Positions 7,754-17,428 of a stretch of DNA of 64,000 nt are shown here, in pieces. The notes below the pieces were generated by a model, which was given only the letters and a program-made list of their open reading frames with translations, had not been told where the DNA came from and did no database searches. The number at the start of each line of letters is the position of its first letter. Position 1 is the stretch's first letter. Location of the stretch: positions 8,497,001 through 8,561,000 of the forward strand of contig NZ_CP023688.1 of NCBI RefSeq assembly GCF_008704655.1, written 5' to 3'. Origin of the DNA: Streptomyces rimosus. Its GTDB lineage: Bacteria > Actinomycetota > Actinomycetes > Streptomycetales > Streptomycetaceae. A program made the translations under genes and the position numbers.

Positions 7754-9658
7754 TCACACCCCCGCCAGATCGGCGGCGCCGCGCCGGGTGTCCACCAGGG
7801 CCGCCAGCGCCCGCAGATCGGGCTGCCGCAGCACCTCGGGCGCCCGCAGGCGTACGCCGCAGTGCTCCTCGATGCCGGTGAGCAGCCGGGCGGTGGACAG
7901 CGAATTGCCGCCCGCCGCCGCGAAGTTGTCGGCCGTGCCGAGCGCCGGAGCGCCGAGCAGGTCGCGGCACAGGCGCAGTACCAGTTCCTCGGTGGGCGTC
8001 TGCGGTGCCGTACCGTCCGGGGCCTCGGCGCTCTCCGCCGCCTCGGCCGCCAGGAGGGCGGCCCGGTCGACCTTCCCGTTCGCGTCCAGCGGGAAGCGGT
8101 CGAGGAACCGTACGACGGCCGGGACCGCCTGCTCGGGCAGCCAGCCGCGCGCCTCGCCTATCAGCTCGTCCGCGGTCGGCACCGGCTCACCGGGCACGGA
8201 CAGGACGAACGCGACGAGCTGGTTGACGCCGCCCGCGGCGGTCCGGACCGCGACCGCGGCCCGCCGTACGCCCGGGTGGTGCTCGAACGCGGCCTCAACC
8301 TCGGCGAGTTCGATACGGACGCCGCTCACCTTGACCTGGTCGTCCAGCCGCCCGAGGAAGTCCAGCACCCCGTCCGGGCGCATCCGTACCCGGTCGCCGG
8401 TGCGGTAGACGCGCTCGGTCCCGGCCACGCCGTCCGGCGCGGGCACGAAGCGGGCCGCCGTCAGATCGGCGTCCAGGTAGCCCAGCGACAGCACGCCGCC
8501 GCCGATGCGCAGCTCACCGCTCTCGCCGCGCGGCACCACGCGGCCCGCCTCGTCGGTGACGCAGACCACGGCACCGTCGATGGGCGTACCGATCGGCGGG
8601 GGAGCGGTGTCGGAGTCGTCCGCCTCGACGTGGTGCACCGTGGTGACGACGGTGGCCTCGGCGGGGCCGTACGCGTTGTGTACCCGGGCCGTGACCTGCG
8701 GCGCGGGCCTGCGGCGCAGCCGGTCGCCGCCCACCATCAGGTGCCGCAGCGCCGGGAGTTCGGGCCAGGGGCGTTCGAGGACGGCCTCGGCGAGCGGTGT
8801 GGGCAGCACGGCGACGGACACCTTCGCGCGCTGCCACCAGCCGGTGAGCGCGTCCGGGTCCCAGCGCACCTCCTCCGGCGGCACGCACAGCGCACCGCCC
8901 GAGGTCAGCGCTCCCCACAGCTCCTTGACATGCGGGTCGAAGGAGACGCCGATCAGCAGGCTGTGCCGGTCCCCGGGGCCGGCGCCGGTGTACGCCTGGT
9001 ACCAGTCCAGCAGCGCGCCGAGCGACGCGCCGCCCACCGCGACGGCCTTGGGCGTGCCGGTCGAACCGGAGGTCAGGACGGCGTAGAAGGTGCCCGGCGG
9101 CGCGGCCTGCCCGGCGCCGTCGGCGGGCGCGGTGCGGAACGCCGCCACCACGCTGCCGGCCGCGTTGGCCCCCTCGGCGGGCAGCGGCAGCGGCAGCGCG
9201 AGCGTGTCACCCGTACGGTACGCCGCGGGCAGCAGCGCCGGATCGCCGAGCAGGCAGGGCACGCCCAGCCGTTCGGTCACCGCGGCCAGCCGTCGCTCAC
9301 CGGGCCGCGGCCCCAGCGGCAGGTAGACGGCGCCCAGCCGGACAAGCCCGACCGCCACCGCGACCAGCGCGGCGGAGCGGTCCAGGCACACGCCGACCAG
9401 GTCACCGGGGGAGACCCGGCCGCGCAGCGAGTCGGCCACGACGCTCGCCAGCGCGTCGATCTCGGCGTAGCTCCACGACAGAGCGCCGTCCTCGACGGCG
9501 GGCGCCTCGGGGGTGCTGCGCACCCAGTGCTCGTACCGGGCCAGGATGTCCGAGCGGTCCGGCCCCTGTGCCGTGGTGTCCGGCGCCGTGCCGTACGCGA
9601 TGCTGGGCCGCACGTCCTGCGGGCTGCTGCCGGGACGTTCGTGCGCTGAAGTACTCAT
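7754..9658 (-). CDS. NRPS adenylation-carrier protein (A-PCP)
   Basis: A protein of 634 residues from the ATG at 9658, which has AGAGGA just upstream. Adenylation motifs are LTSGSTGTPK, FDPHVKELWG, NAYGPAEATV, YRTGDRV, SGVRIELAEVE and ANGKVDR with the A10 lysine. The carrier domain at the C-terminus has FAAAGGNSLSTARLL, so Asn replaces the usual His before the serine. By eye the pocket reads D-P-K-V-M-G-A-V-V-K, a code I cannot match to a known amino acid. The Asp that binds the alpha-amino group is present, so an amino acid is expected. Like its neighbour it lacks a condensation domain. The acyl-CoA dehydrogenase gene next to it could oxidise the residue loaded here. Confidence 0.88.
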   Translation of the reverse strand: MSTSAHERPGSSPQDVRPSIAYGTAPDTTAQGPDRSDILARYEHWVRSTPEAPAVEDGALSWSYAEIDALASVVADSLRGRVSPGDLVGVCLDRSAALVAVAVGLVRLGAVYLPLGPRPGERRLAAVTERLGVPCLLGDPALLPAAYRTGDTLALPLPLPAEGANAAGSVVAAFRTAPADGAGQAAPPGTFYAVLTSGSTGTPKAVAVGGASLGALLDWYQAYTGAGPGDRHSLLIGVSFDPHVKELWGALTSGGALCVPPEEVRWDPDALTGWWQRAKVSVAVLPTPLAEAVLERPWPELPALRHLMVGGDRLRRRPAPQVTARVHNAYGPAEATVVTTVHHVEADDSDTAPPPIGTPIDGAVVCVTDEAGRVVPRGESGELRIGGGVLSLGYLDADLTAARFVPAPDGVAGTERVYRTGDRVRMRPDGVLDFLGRLDDQVKVSGVRIELAEVEAAFEHHPGVRRAAVAVRTAAGGVNQLVAFVLSVPGEPVPTADELIGEARGWLPEQAVPAVVRFLDRFPLDANGKVDRAALLAAEAAESAEAPDGTAPQTPTEELVLRLCRDLLGAPALGTADNFAAAGGNSLSTARLLTGIEEHCGVRLRAPEVLRQPDLRALAALVDTRRGAADLAGV

Positions 9659-9748
9659 GATTCCTCTGCGGTTCGCAAGTTCACGCATTCGTAAGGGGGC
9701 GGGGCCCAGGGCGGCGGTGCGGCTCCCGGGCCCCGGAGGGCGGCCGGC

Positions 9749-10909
9749 TCAGCCGAGACCCATGGACCGGGCGACGATCACCTTCTGGATCTCCGAGGTG
9801 CCCTCGATGATCGTCATCGACCGGACATAGCGGTACAGGAACTCCAGCGGGTGCCCGCGCACCCAGCCCGTGGCGCCGTGCACCTGAAGGGCCCGGTCCA
9901 CCACCCGCACCGCCGTCTCCGACGAGGTCAGCTTGGCCAGCGCCGCGTTCTCCGGCGCCTCCGTGCCGCCGTCCACCAGCCGCGCGCAGGCCAGTGTCAG
10001 CAGCTTGGCCGCCTCGATCTCCGCGCGGCTGGTCACCAGGTGCTCCTGCACATGCTGGTACGCGCCGATGCGCTCGCCGAAGGCCCGCCGCTCACGGGCA
10101 TACGCGATGCCCTGCTCCAGCGCGTACTCGGCGATGCCGTCGCACATCGCGGCCACCACCAGCCGCCCCCGGGACAGGCTGTCCATGCCGTTGCCGAGCG
10201 CCGAACCGACGGCGTCCGGACCGCCGATCACCGCGTCGCCCGGCACCCGCGCGTCCTCCAGCAGGAGTTCGTACAGCGGCTCGCCGGACATGCCGTCGTA
10301 GCGCTGCCCGATCCGCAGCCCAGGGTTGCCCGCCTCCACCACGAAGGCGGTCGGCTCGCCCTCGGCCGACGCGACGACCAGCGTGAAGTCCGCGCGGTCG
10401 GCGTTGCTCACAAAGGTCTTGCGGCCCTTGAGGACCCACTCACCGGTCGCCGTGTCCCGCACGGCGGTGGTGGTCAGCTGGAACGCGTCCGATCCGGCGT
10501 GCGGTTCGGTCAGCGCCAGACAGCGCACCGCCTCGCCGCGCACCAGCGGCTTCAGATAGCGCTCGATCTGCTCCTCGGTACCGTGGCGCAGCAGCGGGCT
10601 CGGGCCGTCCGAACCGGCGAGGGCGTACGGCGCGAGGGGGCAGCCGCTGCGGCCCGCCGCGTGGTGCAGCAGCACCACGGCCGTGAACGGCATGCCGGAA
10701 CCGCCCAGCTCCTCGGGATAGTCGCCCGCGTAGAAGCCGAGGGCCGCCGAGCGACGGCGTACGTAGTCGCGCAGCTCGGCCGGGGGCAGGTCGGCGTCCT
10801 CCGGCAGGTCCGCCGCCAGCGGTACCAGCTCCTTGCGGATGAACGTCTCGAAGGACGCCACCAGTTCCCGGTGGTCGGCCTCCAGGACCGACGAGGGGTG
10901 GGTGCTCAC
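9749..10909 (-). CDS. Acyl-CoA dehydrogenase family flavoprotein in NRPS operon
   Basis: A protein of 386 residues, normal length for the family. It has CLALTEPHAGSD (FAD/substrate region), the ARERRAFGERIGAYQHVQ segment, QVHGATGWVRGHPLE and the C-terminal IIEGTSEIQK, where Glu is the catalytic base. These FAD enzymes remove hydrogens from the alpha-beta carbons of acyl thioesters. Lying between NRPS genes and joined to the C-A-PCP gene by an ATGA overlap, it most likely acts on a carrier-bound aminoacyl or acyl group and creates an unsaturated residue, as the prolyl-carrier dehydrogenases do. That function is inferred from position. A fatty-acid role is the alternative. Confidence 0.85.
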   Translation of the reverse strand: MSTHPSSVLEADHRELVASFETFIRKELVPLAADLPEDADLPPAELRDYVRRRSAALGFYAGDYPEELGGSGMPFTAVVLLHHAAGRSGCPLAPYALAGSDGPSPLLRHGTEEQIERYLKPLVRGEAVRCLALTEPHAGSDAFQLTTTAVRDTATGEWVLKGRKTFVSNADRADFTLVVASAEGEPTAFVVEAGNPGLRIGQRYDGMSGEPLYELLLEDARVPGDAVIGGPDAVGSALGNGMDSLSRGRLVVAAMCDGIAEYALEQGIAYARERRAFGERIGAYQHVQEHLVTSRAEIEAAKLLTLACARLVDGGTEAPENAALAKLTSSETAVRVVDRALQVHGATGWVRGHPLEFLYRYVRSMTIIEGTSEIQKVIVARSMGLG

Positions 10910-13900
10910 GCCGCGACCTCCGCCACCGCGCGGGCCTGGTCGGCCAGCACCGGGTTCTGGAAGAACAGCCGCAGCGGCGGCCGGCTGCCGAGCCGGGGCT
11001 CCAGCCAGGCGGCGAGCTGCGCGGCCAGCAGGGAGTGCCCGCCGATCTGGAAGAAGTGCGACGCCGGGGTGAAGTCGTCGTGGCCCAGCACCTCGCGCCA
11101 GCCCTCGGCGACCAGCGCCACCTGCGGGTCCACCGGCTCGGCCGCGGACGCGGCGTGTCCGTCGGTCTCCTCGGTGGGCAGCTCGGCCACCCGGCGGGCC
11201 AGGGCGCCGCGGTCGGGCTTGCCGCCCGGCAGCGTCGGCATGGCGTCCAGCCGTATCCAGCGTGCCGGTACGAGCGCGGTGGGCAGCCGCCGGGACAGGG
11301 CCTGGTGCAGTGCCTGGTCATCGGGGGCGTCGCCGTCGCGGGACTCCAGGAAGCCCAGCAGGCGAGGGCCGGCCGGACCGTCGGCGTCGAGCACGACGGC
11401 ACAGGACCGCCCACCCAGCTCGGCCGAGGCCGCGGCCTCCACCTCCTCCAGCTCGATGCGGTGGCCGCGCAGCTTGACCTGGTTGTCGCGGCGGCCCAGG
11501 AAGCACAGCCGCCCGGCCCGGTCGCGGTAGCCGAGGTCGCCCGTGCGGTACACCCGCTCGCCGCCCAGCGCGTCCGGCGTCACGAAACGCTCGGCGGTGA
11601 CCTGCGGATTGCCCAGGTAACCGTCGGCCAGTCCGGCGCCCGCCACGGCCAGTTCGCCGACCGCGCCCGCGGGCAGCGGCCGCAGCCCGGCGTCGAGTAC
11701 GTGCATCCGGGTGCCCGGCAGCTCCGTGCCGAGGGGCACCTCCGCACCGTCCCGCAGGTCGTCGCGCGTCACCTCGTGGACGGTGCTGGTGATCGCCGCC
11801 TCGGTCACACCGTACGCGTTGAGCACCCTCACCGACGGGGTACCGACGGCCGCGTCCACCGCGTCGAACAGCTCACGCAGCGCGCCGACCGGCAGCCGCT
11901 CGCCGCCCAGCACCAGCAGCCGCGGCGCCCACCGGCCGTCCCGCAGCGCCTCGCCCAGCTCCGTCCGTACGGCCAGGAAGTAGCTGGTCGGCAGGTTGGC
12001 GACGGTGACGCGGCGGGCCGCCAGCACCGCGGTCAGCTCGTCCGAGGTGGGCACCTCGCGCTGCGGCAGCACCAGGCAGGCACCGGCCAGCAGCGACGGC
12101 AGCACCTCTTCCAGTGCCACGTCGAAGGACGGCTGGGCGAACAGCAGCACCCGGTCCGCGTCCGTCAGGCCGTACCGCTCCGCCGTCGCGCGGGCGTGCT
12201 GCGCCAGCGCCGCGCGGCTGACCACGACCGGCTTGGGCAGCCCGGTGGAGCCGGAGGTGTGGATCACGTACGCGGCGTCCTTGAAGGCGTCCGGGCCGGT
12301 GTGCCGGCCGGCGGGCGCCGCCCCGGGGAACGCGGGGCCGTCCAGCAGCCCCACCGGCAGGCCCTCGGCCGGGAGGGACAGCGCGCTCTCGCGGGTGGCC
12401 AGCACCAGCGCCGGGTCCAGCCGCTCCAGCAGTGTCTTCAGGCGCGCGGCCGGGTCGTTGGGGGAGAGCGGGCAGTAGACGGCGCCGGTGCGCAGGCAGG
12501 CGAGCAGTGCGACGACGGAGTCGGTGCCGCGCGGGAGCACGGCGGCGACGGGGCGGCCCTGCGTGACCCCGGCAGCGCGCAGGCGGCGTGCCAGGTCGTC
12601 CACGAGGGTGTCGAGCTGACCGTAGGACAGGCTCTTCGTGCCGCCCACGAGGGCCGGGTGAGCGGGGTCCTGACGGGCCGTGGGGTCGAGCACCTCGTCG
12701 GTGGGCGGGGCCGCACTGATTTCCGCGTCACCGGCCTCCTGCCGGGCGGCGCCCAGCGAAGCGAGCGGCGCGTCCGGCGTCTCCAGGTACGCGCGCAGCA
12801 CACCGAGGAAGCGTTCCGCCAGCAGCCGGACCACGTCCTCGTCGAACAGGTCCCGGTCGTAGTCCCACACCAGCGTCATCCCGGCGGCGCCCACCCGCGG
12901 ACCGACCACGCGGCGGTCGTCCGGCATCAGCACCAGGTCCAGGTCGAAGCGCGTGGTACCGGTGTTGAACCCCTCGTACAGCGCCACCTCCAGCTCCGGC
13001 ACCTCGATCTCCGGCAGCGCCGCGTCGTGCGCGCTGAACATCACGCTGAACAGCGGGTTGTCCGCGCCGGTGGTGTGCCGGCCGAGCGCCCGGGTCAGCT
13101 CCTGCACCGGCACCTCCTGGTGAGGCAGCGCCCGGATCAGGGTGTCGGTGACCTCGTCCACGGCCTCCACCGCGTCGGCCGCCGGATTCAGCCGCAGGCG
13201 CAGCGGGATGGTGTTGACGAACATGCCCACGGTGCCCTCGAAGCCCTTGGGCCGGTTGCCCACCGCGGTGCCGACAACGATGTCGGTACGTCCGCTGTGC
13301 CGCCGCAGCAACTCCGCGAACAGGCTCAGCAGCGTGGAGAACGGCGTGTGCCCCTGCGTACGGCTGCACTCCCGCAGCCGCTCGGCCAGGTCGGCGCCGA
13401 TGGCCTGCCGGAACTGGCCGCCCGCGTGCCGCCGTTGGGCACCCGGCCGGGCCAGGCCCGGCAGCGGCAGGTCGAAGGCCGCGTCGGCCAGCTCCGCCGT
13501 CCAGTGCGCCAGGCTCGCCTGCCGGTCCGCGCCCGCGGCGGCCCGCGCGTGCTCCTCGTACGAACGGGCCGGGGACAGCTCCAGCGGCTCGCCGAGCACC
13601 CGGGCGCGGTACGCGGAGAACACGTCGCGCAGCAGGATCGCGAACGAGTGCCCGTCGTGGATCAGATGGTGCTCGACGTGCACGACGCGGTGGTGCCCCT
13701 CGCCCAGCCGGGCCAGGCACCAGCGCAGCAGCGGCGCCTCGGTGGTGTCGAGCGGGGTCTCGGCCTCGGCCCGCAGCAGCTCCTGGAACGCCGCCTCCGG
13801 ATCGGGCTCCTGCGACAGGTCCACCGTGCGCACCCGTGGCGCACATCGTTCGCGCACCCGTTGCTTGGGCACTTCGCCCGGCTGCTCGACGAGTTCCAGA

Positions 13901-14067
13901 CGCAGACCGGCGTGCAGGTCAAGCGCGGCGCCCAGCGCATGGCGCAGCGCCGCCTCGTCGAGCCGGCCCCAGAGGTCGATCGAGGCCGTGAAGTTGTAGG
14001 CACGGCTGCCCGGCAGCATCTGCTCGTGCAGCCAGACGACGTCCTGTGACGGTGACAATCCGAACAT
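10906..14067 (-). CDS. NRPS module C-A-PCP
   Basis: A protein of 1053 residues. The condensation domain (about 1-430) starts at the very N-terminus (LSPSQDVVWLHEQ) and has an intact HHLIHDG. The adenylation domain (about 455-960) shows IHTSGSTGLPKP, FDVALEEVLPSL, NAYGVTEAAI, YRTGDLG, RGHRIELEEVE and PGGKPDR. The carrier domain (about 980-1045) has FFQIGGHSLLAAQL. By eye the pocket reads D-V-E-N-V-G-A-I-T-K; the Glu at position 239 occurs in codes for basic residues such as ornithine or lysine, so a basic or amine-bearing residue is a weak prediction. The ATG has GAAGGA six bases upstream. This is the only full elongation module in the locus. Confidence 0.92.
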   Translation of the reverse strand: MFGLSPSQDVVWLHEQMLPGSRAYNFTASIDLWGRLDEAALRHALGAALDLHAGLRLELVEQPGEVPKQRVRERCAPRVRTVDLSQEPDPEAAFQELLRAEAETPLDTTEAPLLRWCLARLGEGHHRVVHVEHHLIHDGHSFAILLRDVFSAYRARVLGEPLELSPARSYEEHARAAAGADRQASLAHWTAELADAAFDLPLPGLARPGAQRRHAGGQFRQAIGADLAERLRECSRTQGHTPFSTLLSLFAELLRRHSGRTDIVVGTAVGNRPKGFEGTVGMFVNTIPLRLRLNPAADAVEAVDEVTDTLIRALPHQEVPVQELTRALGRHTTGADNPLFSVMFSAHDAALPEIEVPELEVALYEGFNTGTTRFDLDLVLMPDDRRVVGPRVGAAGMTLVWDYDRDLFDEDVVRLLAERFLGVLRAYLETPDAPLASLGAARQEAGDAEISAAPPTDEVLDPTARQDPAHPALVGGTKSLSYGQLDTLVDDLARRLRAAGVTQGRPVAAVLPRGTDSVVALLACLRTGAVYCPLSPNDPAARLKTLLERLDPALVLATRESALSLPAEGLPVGLLDGPAFPGAAPAGRHTGPDAFKDAAYVIHTSGSTGLPKPVVVSRAALAQHARATAERYGLTDADRVLLFAQPSFDVALEEVLPSLLAGACLVLPQREVPTSDELTAVLAARRVTVANLPTSYFLAVRTELGEALRDGRWAPRLLVLGGERLPVGALRELFDAVDAAVGTPSVRVLNAYGVTEAAITSTVHEVTRDDLRDGAEVPLGTELPGTRMHVLDAGLRPLPAGAVGELAVAGAGLADGYLGNPQVTAERFVTPDALGGERVYRTGDLGYRDRAGRLCFLGRRDNQVKLRGHRIELEEVEAAASAELGGRSCAVVLDADGPAGPRLLGFLESRDGDAPDDQALHQALSRRLPTALVPARWIRLDAMPTLPGGKPDRGALARRVAELPTEETDGHAASAAEPVDPQVALVAEGWREVLGHDDFTPASHFFQIGGHSLLAAQLAAWLEPRLGSRPPLRLFFQNPVLADQARAVAEVAA

Positions 14068-14208
14068 GGTCCATCCTTCGGGTGGTGGATGAGAGGTGAG
14101 CTCGGTCCGGTGCCCGCCGTCGATCGGACGCGGGAACCGGGGGAGTAGCGGTGTTGCGGGAATCCGGTGCCGGGCCCGGGGTCGGGCCGGCGGCCGGAGC
14201 GGTGGGGG

Positions 14209-15609
14209 TCAGCCCACGGGTGCGTGACCGGCCGGTTCCCCGGCCAGCTCGGCGGTCATGCGGGCGAAGGCGTCGTGCGCGCGGCCGGCCGGGACGGCGT
14301 CCCGGTCCCAGGCCATCCGTACGAGCAGATCCGTGCCGTACGAGACGGAGACCGCGAACGGCGCCTGGAGCGGCCGCCCGTCGATGTGGACCTCCCGGCC
14401 CGCGACGCCGCCCAGCCGCAGCGGCGGCCGGCGGTGCAGGTCCTCGAAGGTCAGCAGGCCGTCCAGCCGTCCCGTCCAGGGCACGGCGGCCGACCGGGCC
14501 GCGCGGACCACCTCGTCGAACGGGGTGTCGGCGTGGTCGAGGTCGTCCCACCAGGTGGTGGTCAGGTCGTCGAGGCCGCGGGCGGTGACCGGATGGACGA
14601 CGGTGTTCAGGAAGCAGCCGAGGACATCGGGCGCCGCTGCGGGCCGGCCGCCCCAGGGGTAGCCGAGCAGGGGCGTACGGCCCGGCGCGTCCGCCTCCGT
14701 CAGAGCGCGCGCGGCGCTGCCGCACGCCCCGAGCAGGACGGGGAAGGCCGTGGCCCGCCCGTCGTCGGCACGGATGGGCAGGCGCGTCTGGAGGGCGCCG
14801 GTGGGGCGGGGCTGCTGCGTCCTGGTGCTGGTAACGGGGGTCGGCGCACCGCCCGTCGGCGCCGATGCCGGGGCGATCCGCCGCGCCCAGTAGGCGAGCG
14901 ATTCCGGCCGCGAAGCGCGCTTCTCGGCGTCCAGTTGCAGGTGGACGGCCTCGCGGTAGCCGGCGGCCTCCTCGGCGGCGCGGTGCGGCGGTACGTCGTC
15001 GGGGCCGAGCCGCCGCTCGTACGCGTCGGCGAGATCCGCGGAGATCCGGCCGAGCGACTGCTCGTCGCACACGGCGTGATCCAGGGCGAGAGCGAGGATC
15101 TCGACGGCTCCGGCAGCGCTGGACAGGGGGGCGCCGCCGCCCTGCGGGTCGAGTGAGCTGTGCGCGTCGGCGAGGAACAGCCGGAAGGGCGGGCCCTCGG
15201 CGGACCACTCCAGCAGCGTGCGGCGCAGGGCGGCCGTCGCGCTTTCGCCGGACCGCGGTACGACCCGCTCCACCTGGGCCACAGGGGCGCCGAACCGCTG
15301 TACGGGCGCGCCGCGCAGCACATCGGGCCGCATACGGAGCGCCGGGTGCACGGCGGCCAGATGACCGGCGGCGGCACGCAGCCGCTCCACGTCGACCGTG
15401 CCGCGCGGGAACGCGAAGAACAGCGGGACGATGTCGGGCCGCCCGCCGGGCGCCAGCCGCCGGGCGAGCAGGAACCGCCGCTGCGCACCGGTGACGGGCA
15501 GCAGCCCGGCCGGGTCGCCCGCACCGGCGGCGGCCTTCTCGTAACGGGCGAGGTACTGCTCCGTGATGCTGGCGCCGGTACGGATGCCGGCGGTCGTGCT
15601 GGGGTCCAC
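14209..15609 (-). CDS. Stand-alone condensation-domain protein with altered active site
   Basis: A protein of 466 residues that is a single condensation-like fold: LLPVTGAQRRFLLAR at the start (C1), LALDHAVCDEQSLG in the middle (C3), FLNTVVHPV (C5-like) and TFEDL, VSVSYGTDLLVRM near the end. The usual HHxxxDG motif is DHxxxDE: the second His and the Asp remain but the first His and the Gly are changed. The GTG start has AGGGAGG five bases upstream. It could join the two free A-PCP units in trans, or act as an interface or dead domain like other unusual C proteins. It is transcribed in the same direction as the NRPS genes, about 140 bp upstream of the C-A-PCP gene. Confidence 0.82.
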   Translation of the reverse strand: MDPSTTAGIRTGASITEQYLARYEKAAAGAGDPAGLLPVTGAQRRFLLARRLAPGGRPDIVPLFFAFPRGTVDVERLRAAAGHLAAVHPALRMRPDVLRGAPVQRFGAPVAQVERVVPRSGESATAALRRTLLEWSAEGPPFRLFLADAHSSLDPQGGGAPLSSAAGAVEILALALDHAVCDEQSLGRISADLADAYERRLGPDDVPPHRAAEEAAGYREAVHLQLDAEKRASRPESLAYWARRIAPASAPTGGAPTPVTSTRTQQPRPTGALQTRLPIRADDGRATAFPVLLGACGSAARALTEADAPGRTPLLGYPWGGRPAAAPDVLGCFLNTVVHPVTARGLDDLTTTWWDDLDHADTPFDEVVRAARSAAVPWTGRLDGLLTFEDLHRRPPLRLGGVAGREVHIDGRPLQAPFAVSVSYGTDLLVRMAWDRDAVPAGRAHDAFARMTAELAGEPAGHAPVG

Positions 15610-15830
15610 GATGACCTCCCTTGCGGCGCCGCGGACGGGGCGCCGCCGATGAAGACGTTCGAGCAGAGCTGCGTACGGTGATCACCTGCGGGCGCGCGCT
15701 CACGGACCGCGGCCACGGTGGGGCGTGCGCGCGCCACGGACCGCGATCACAGGCGCTACCGGTGATCGGAGATGTTTTTCGCGGGGCCGGGGCCGAGCGG
15801 AAGCTCAGCTCTCCGGCCCGTCAACCGGGA

Positions 15831-17162
15831 TCAGACGGCGGCTCCGGGCGCATCAGCTGCCTCGGGAACCGGTCCGGAAGCCGTTTCGTCCGCCGCCGCG
15901 GGCCCTGTCCCGGCAGGGAGGTCCCTCAGTTTCCGCAGCGGAGACAGCAGCAGGGGTACGGGTACGAGCAGGAACCCGGCCGCGCACACCCACACGGCGG
16001 CCCGCGAACCGGCCGCCTCCGCGACGGCGCCGCCGGCCAGTGCGCCGAGCGGCATGGTCCCCCAGACCATGAACCGCAACGTGGCGTTCATCCGACCCAG
16101 CAGGGCGTCGGGGCACAGCAGTTGGCGGAAGCTCACCTGGGCGACGTTGTAGACGACGGCACCGAAGAAGACGGCACCGGAGCCCAGCGCGAACCACCCG
16201 GCGGCCGCGCCCTGGCCGGACAGCGGCCACAGCAGGGCGAACGGCCCGGTGACCACGGGAGCGAGCCAGATGATGCGGGCCTGCCCCAGCCGCCGCGCCA
16301 CCGGCCCGGCGCACAGCGCCCCGGCCAGTCCGCCGACGGCGGACGCGGACAGCATCAGGCCGAGCACGCCGGGCGGCAGTCCCAGCTCCCGCGTCAGAAA
16401 CACGGTCTGTACGGCGACGAGCATCGCCGAGAAGAAGTTCGCCACCCCGGTCGTCAGCGCGATCACGCGCAGGACGGGATGCCGCAGCACAAAGGCCAGC
16501 CCCTCCTTGACCTGGGCGCCCAACGAGCCGCCCGCGGCCGCCTCCGGCTCCGGTTCCCGGACGCGGATGCCGCGCAGGAACAGGGCCGAGGCGAGATATC
16601 CGGCCGCGTTGGCCAGTACGGCGACCGGCGGGCCGAGCAGCTGGACGATGCCGCCGCCGAGCCCGGGCCCGGCCACCTGCGCCGCCGAACGCGCCGTCTC
16701 CAGCGCCCCGTTGCCCGCCACGAGCTGCGGGCCGGGCAGTACCCGCGGCAGGTAGCTCTGGTGGGCGACGTCGAAGAACACGGTGGCGACGCCGGTGACG
16801 AAGGCCACCACGTACAGCTGCGCCATCGTCAGGACGTGGCACAGCGCCGCAAGCGGCACGCTGCCCATCGCCACCGCGCGCACCACGTCCGTACGGATCA
16901 GCAGCGGCAGCCGCCGGACCCGGTCCACCCAGGCGCCCGCCGGCAGGCCGATGAGCAGGAACGCGGCGGTCTCGGCCGCGGTGAGCAGGCCCACTTCGAA
17001 GGCCGAGGCGCGCAGCCCGACGACGGCCACCAGGGGCAGCGCCACCAGGGCGACCTGGGTACCTGCCTGGCTGGCCGCGGCCCCGGCGAGCAGCAGCCGG
17101 AAGTCGCGATGGCGGAGGAGCCCGTCGCCGGCGCCGCGGCCGGAGGCTCGTGAGGTGGTCAC
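15831..17162 (-). CDS. MFS transporter, probable peptide exporter
   Basis: A protein of 443 residues with about 12 predicted membrane segments in two halves, typical of the MFS_3/EntS group (drug and siderophore exporters). Features are LLRHRDFRLLLAGAAAS at the N-terminus, GAWVDRVRRLPLL in the first cytoplasmic loop and QLLCPDALLGRMNATLRF in the second half. Its position upstream of the NRPS genes in the same direction suggests export of the product or self-resistance. I took the GTG at 17162; no strong Shine-Dalgarno is visible there, so a slightly different start is possible. A 221-bp gap separates it from the condensation gene, so that gene may have its own promoter. Confidence 0.85.
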   Translation of the reverse strand: MTTSRASGRGAGDGLLRHRDFRLLLAGAAASQAGTQVALVALPLVAVVGLRASAFEVGLLTAAETAAFLLIGLPAGAWVDRVRRLPLLIRTDVVRAVAMGSVPLAALCHVLTMAQLYVVAFVTGVATVFFDVAHQSYLPRVLPGPQLVAGNGALETARSAAQVAGPGLGGGIVQLLGPPVAVLANAAGYLASALFLRGIRVREPEPEAAAGGSLGAQVKEGLAFVLRHPVLRVIALTTGVANFFSAMLVAVQTVFLTRELGLPPGVLGLMLSASAVGGLAGALCAGPVARRLGQARIIWLAPVVTGPFALLWPLSGQGAAAGWFALGSGAVFFGAVVYNVAQVSFRQLLCPDALLGRMNATLRFMVWGTMPLGALAGGAVAEAAGSRAAVWVCAAGFLLVPVPLLLSPLRKLRDLPAGTGPAAADETASGPVPEAADAPGAAV

Positions 17163-17428
17163 ATGGCTGACATTTGGTGATGAAGAGGGGGCGGGTCAAA
17201 ACGAGCGGAGGTTTTCCGGACAGCTTCCTCCGCATTCCGGACGCTGCTCGCAAGTTTTGTCGTAAACCGTCCGTTCTCTCCGGTCCACCCACTCATGGGG
17301 TGACCTGCTACGCCCTCACCAAATGTTCACCGCGCGACCATATTTTCGGCCGTCGAGTGAATGTCTGATTAGCGTGGCCGGGTGTGTTCGGGACCCGTAA
17401 GGACCGCTGACGTGCGCCGCGAAATGTG

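Noticed and set aside
2981..14049. Very long open frames on the plus strand opposite the NRPS genes
   Set aside because: They are Arg/Gly/Pro/Ala-rich with no family motifs and arise from the GC codon bias of the minus-strand NRPS genes, which have full motif sets.
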